Shown here: piece by piece, positions 62,876 to 64,000 of the stretch
Position numbering within the stretch: position 1 is the stretch's first letter
Layout of the letters: each line of letters begins with the position of its first letter
Assembly: GCF_019649055.1 (NCBI RefSeq)
Contig: NW_026570286.1
Location: 62,001 to 126,000, forward strand
Source of the DNA: Paramacrobiotus metropolitanus
Taxonomy: Eukaryota > Tardigrada > Eutardigrada > Parachela > Macrobiotidae
Direction of reading: 5' to 3'
DNA: 64,000 bases
Program-made: the position numbers and the translations under genes
Notes under the pieces: generated by a model
Told to the model about the DNA's origin: nothing
The model's database searches: none
Seen by the model: only the letters and a program-made list of their open reading frames with translations

Positions 62876-63538
62876 TGTGCTGATCGTTGACGTAACCGAC
62901 AGAATTTTCAATTCCAATCGCGCAAAATAAGATCACGGTTCACAGCGGGAACGGGAACGGTCTGGGAATGCGAATTGAAAACAGATCTTCCCGGAGAATT
63001 CTGGATTCAGATCAGACGATACGGCCCATTGGCATCAGGGCATACGGGTACACAGTCCACCGAATCCCGACATCAAAGCCCAGTACTACAGAAACACAAA
63101 ACATCACCTCTAAAAACCGATTATCAATATTATGAAAAGAAGTTTTGATCTCTCAATGGTTTTAATCTAGAGTAAGTAGATGACAAAATTCACAAGGTTT
63201 AATCAGACTGGAATTTTGCAGAAAAACCCTGGCTTAAACGTTATTCAGGTAACCATCAGGTGGATGCGGAAACTGCTTCGTCAGCGAAAAGGTTGGCGCT
63301 TACTGCTTACAGAACGATACGGCTCATAGTCATACAGCACTTCCTGGTTCCACGAATAACGACCCATCATCAGAAGTATCACCAGCGAGCTTATATTACA
63401 AATAATAATAATACATATACGCTGGTATCACTCAACATTTTCTTGACTTTTAAATTTTAACTTTGTCGAAGAGAATTGCAATCCTACTTTGCTTAATTTC
63501 TGGCACTTTTCATACACCTCATTTGCAACAATTCAACC
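62876..63538. promoter_or_regulatory. Divergent upstream region
   Basis: About 660 bp between the PPxY-protein gene (minus) and the BTB gene (plus). An additional 5' exon of the former could lie here. No clear motif is seen. Confidence 0.35.
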
Positions 63539-64000
63539 ATGCCTATAAATTCCGCTGTTTCGTCCAACCCAGTTAATCGCGGGGATGTGGGAAAGATTGC
63601 TGAATGTATGCGGGAGGTGTTAGGCAATGGCGAAATGAGTGATTGTCAATTCACGGTGGGACGCCAGTATGGCGCCGAGCGGACCTTTCCAGCTCACAGG
63701 TGCTTTATATCTTGTGCACGTCTGATCGACTGTTCTGAGTCGCCTTTGGTACATGGTGATGATTACGTTCGCTAATTGTGGTTTCAGAGTCATCATGGGC
63801 GCGCGCAGTGATGTGTTCCATGCAATGTTTTTCGGAAATCTACCAGAGAAATGCTCTGGTCCAATTGATATCCCAGATATCCATCCAGATGCTTTCGCTA
63901 ATATGCTGAGGTCTGTCTGCTCGTTCGTTGTAAACGTACATGATCCTGCATAACCGCCATAACGCAGTTTCTTACTGAGAGGGTTCTGTTTCTTTCATTT
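63539..64000 (+). CDS. BTB/POZ-domain protein, 5' part (runs off window)
   Basis: Two exons are visible: 63539-63699 and 63788-63910, joined in phase. They encode the start of a BTB domain: MSDCQFTVGRQYGAERTFPAHR, interrupted by the intron, then VIMGARSDVFHAMFFGNLPE and IDIPDIHPDAFANMLR. The DVHF-like start, PAH[KR]..LGA.S.VF.AMF and DI.P..F..ML pattern resembles the BTBD1/2/3/6 group, adaptors for Cullin-3 ubiquitin ligases. A donor GT follows 63910, and the rest lies beyond the window, so the group (BACK, PHR or Kelch partner domain) cannot be decided. Confidence 0.82.

Noticed and set aside
1-64000. tRNA, rRNA, CRISPR arrays, prokaryotic operons
   Set aside because: No cloverleaf with conserved A/B boxes, no rRNA stretch and no regularly spaced repeats were seen by eye; the gene structure is clearly eukaryotic. 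A tRNA scan would be needed to exclude a divergent tRNA.

Overview
The window is nuclear DNA from an invertebrate animal. Almost every gene is split into short exons (about 20-700 nt) by GT-AG introns, often only 50-100 nt long. The gene set (amnionless, CIB, VPS28, DPAGT1, EndoU, REPS, calcium-channel gamma subunit, telomerase reverse transcriptase) is metazoan. A small, intron-rich ecdysozoan such as a tardigrade would fit, but the sequence alone does not settle the phylum. Exon models below were built by eye from homology, splice sites and codon phase. Coordinates should be good to a few bases.

Layout, left to right: USP19-type deubiquitinase (minus, 1211-6979); amnionless (plus, 7955-12592); CIB-family calcium-binding protein (minus, 12921-14605); VPS28 (plus, 15972-17830); DPAGT1 (plus, 19037-21375); atypical dual-specificity phosphatase (plus, 22449-23810); claudin-superfamily calcium-channel gamma-like protein (minus, 24450-28843); EndoU ribonuclease with a frameshift (plus, 31152-33210); a secreted mucin-hemopexin protein with several frame breaks (plus, 34600-40605); an unidentified four-pass membrane protein (plus, 43157-47480); TERT (plus, 48432-52839) with a 687-bp fold-back element in an intron; REPS-type EH-domain protein (plus, 54145-57780); two related small secreted proteins of unknown family (minus, 58423-59137 and 59816-60597); an unidentified PPxY protein (minus, 61163-62875); and the start of a BTB protein (plus, from 63539). 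Intergenic DNA is AT-rich and mostly featureless.

The neighbours share no single pathway, as expected for an animal chromosome. Endocytosis and membrane traffic are represented several times (amnionless, VPS28, REPS, USP19), which is probably coincidence. Items most worth a second look are the tandem pair of novel secreted proteins, the lubricin-like mucin-hemopexin architecture, the compact TERT with its TTAA-flanked palindrome, two introns with identical non-canonical GC donors, a formerly coding stretch of the USP19 gene that may now be spliced out, and an octamer (TACTCGTA) strongly over-represented in non-coding DNA.
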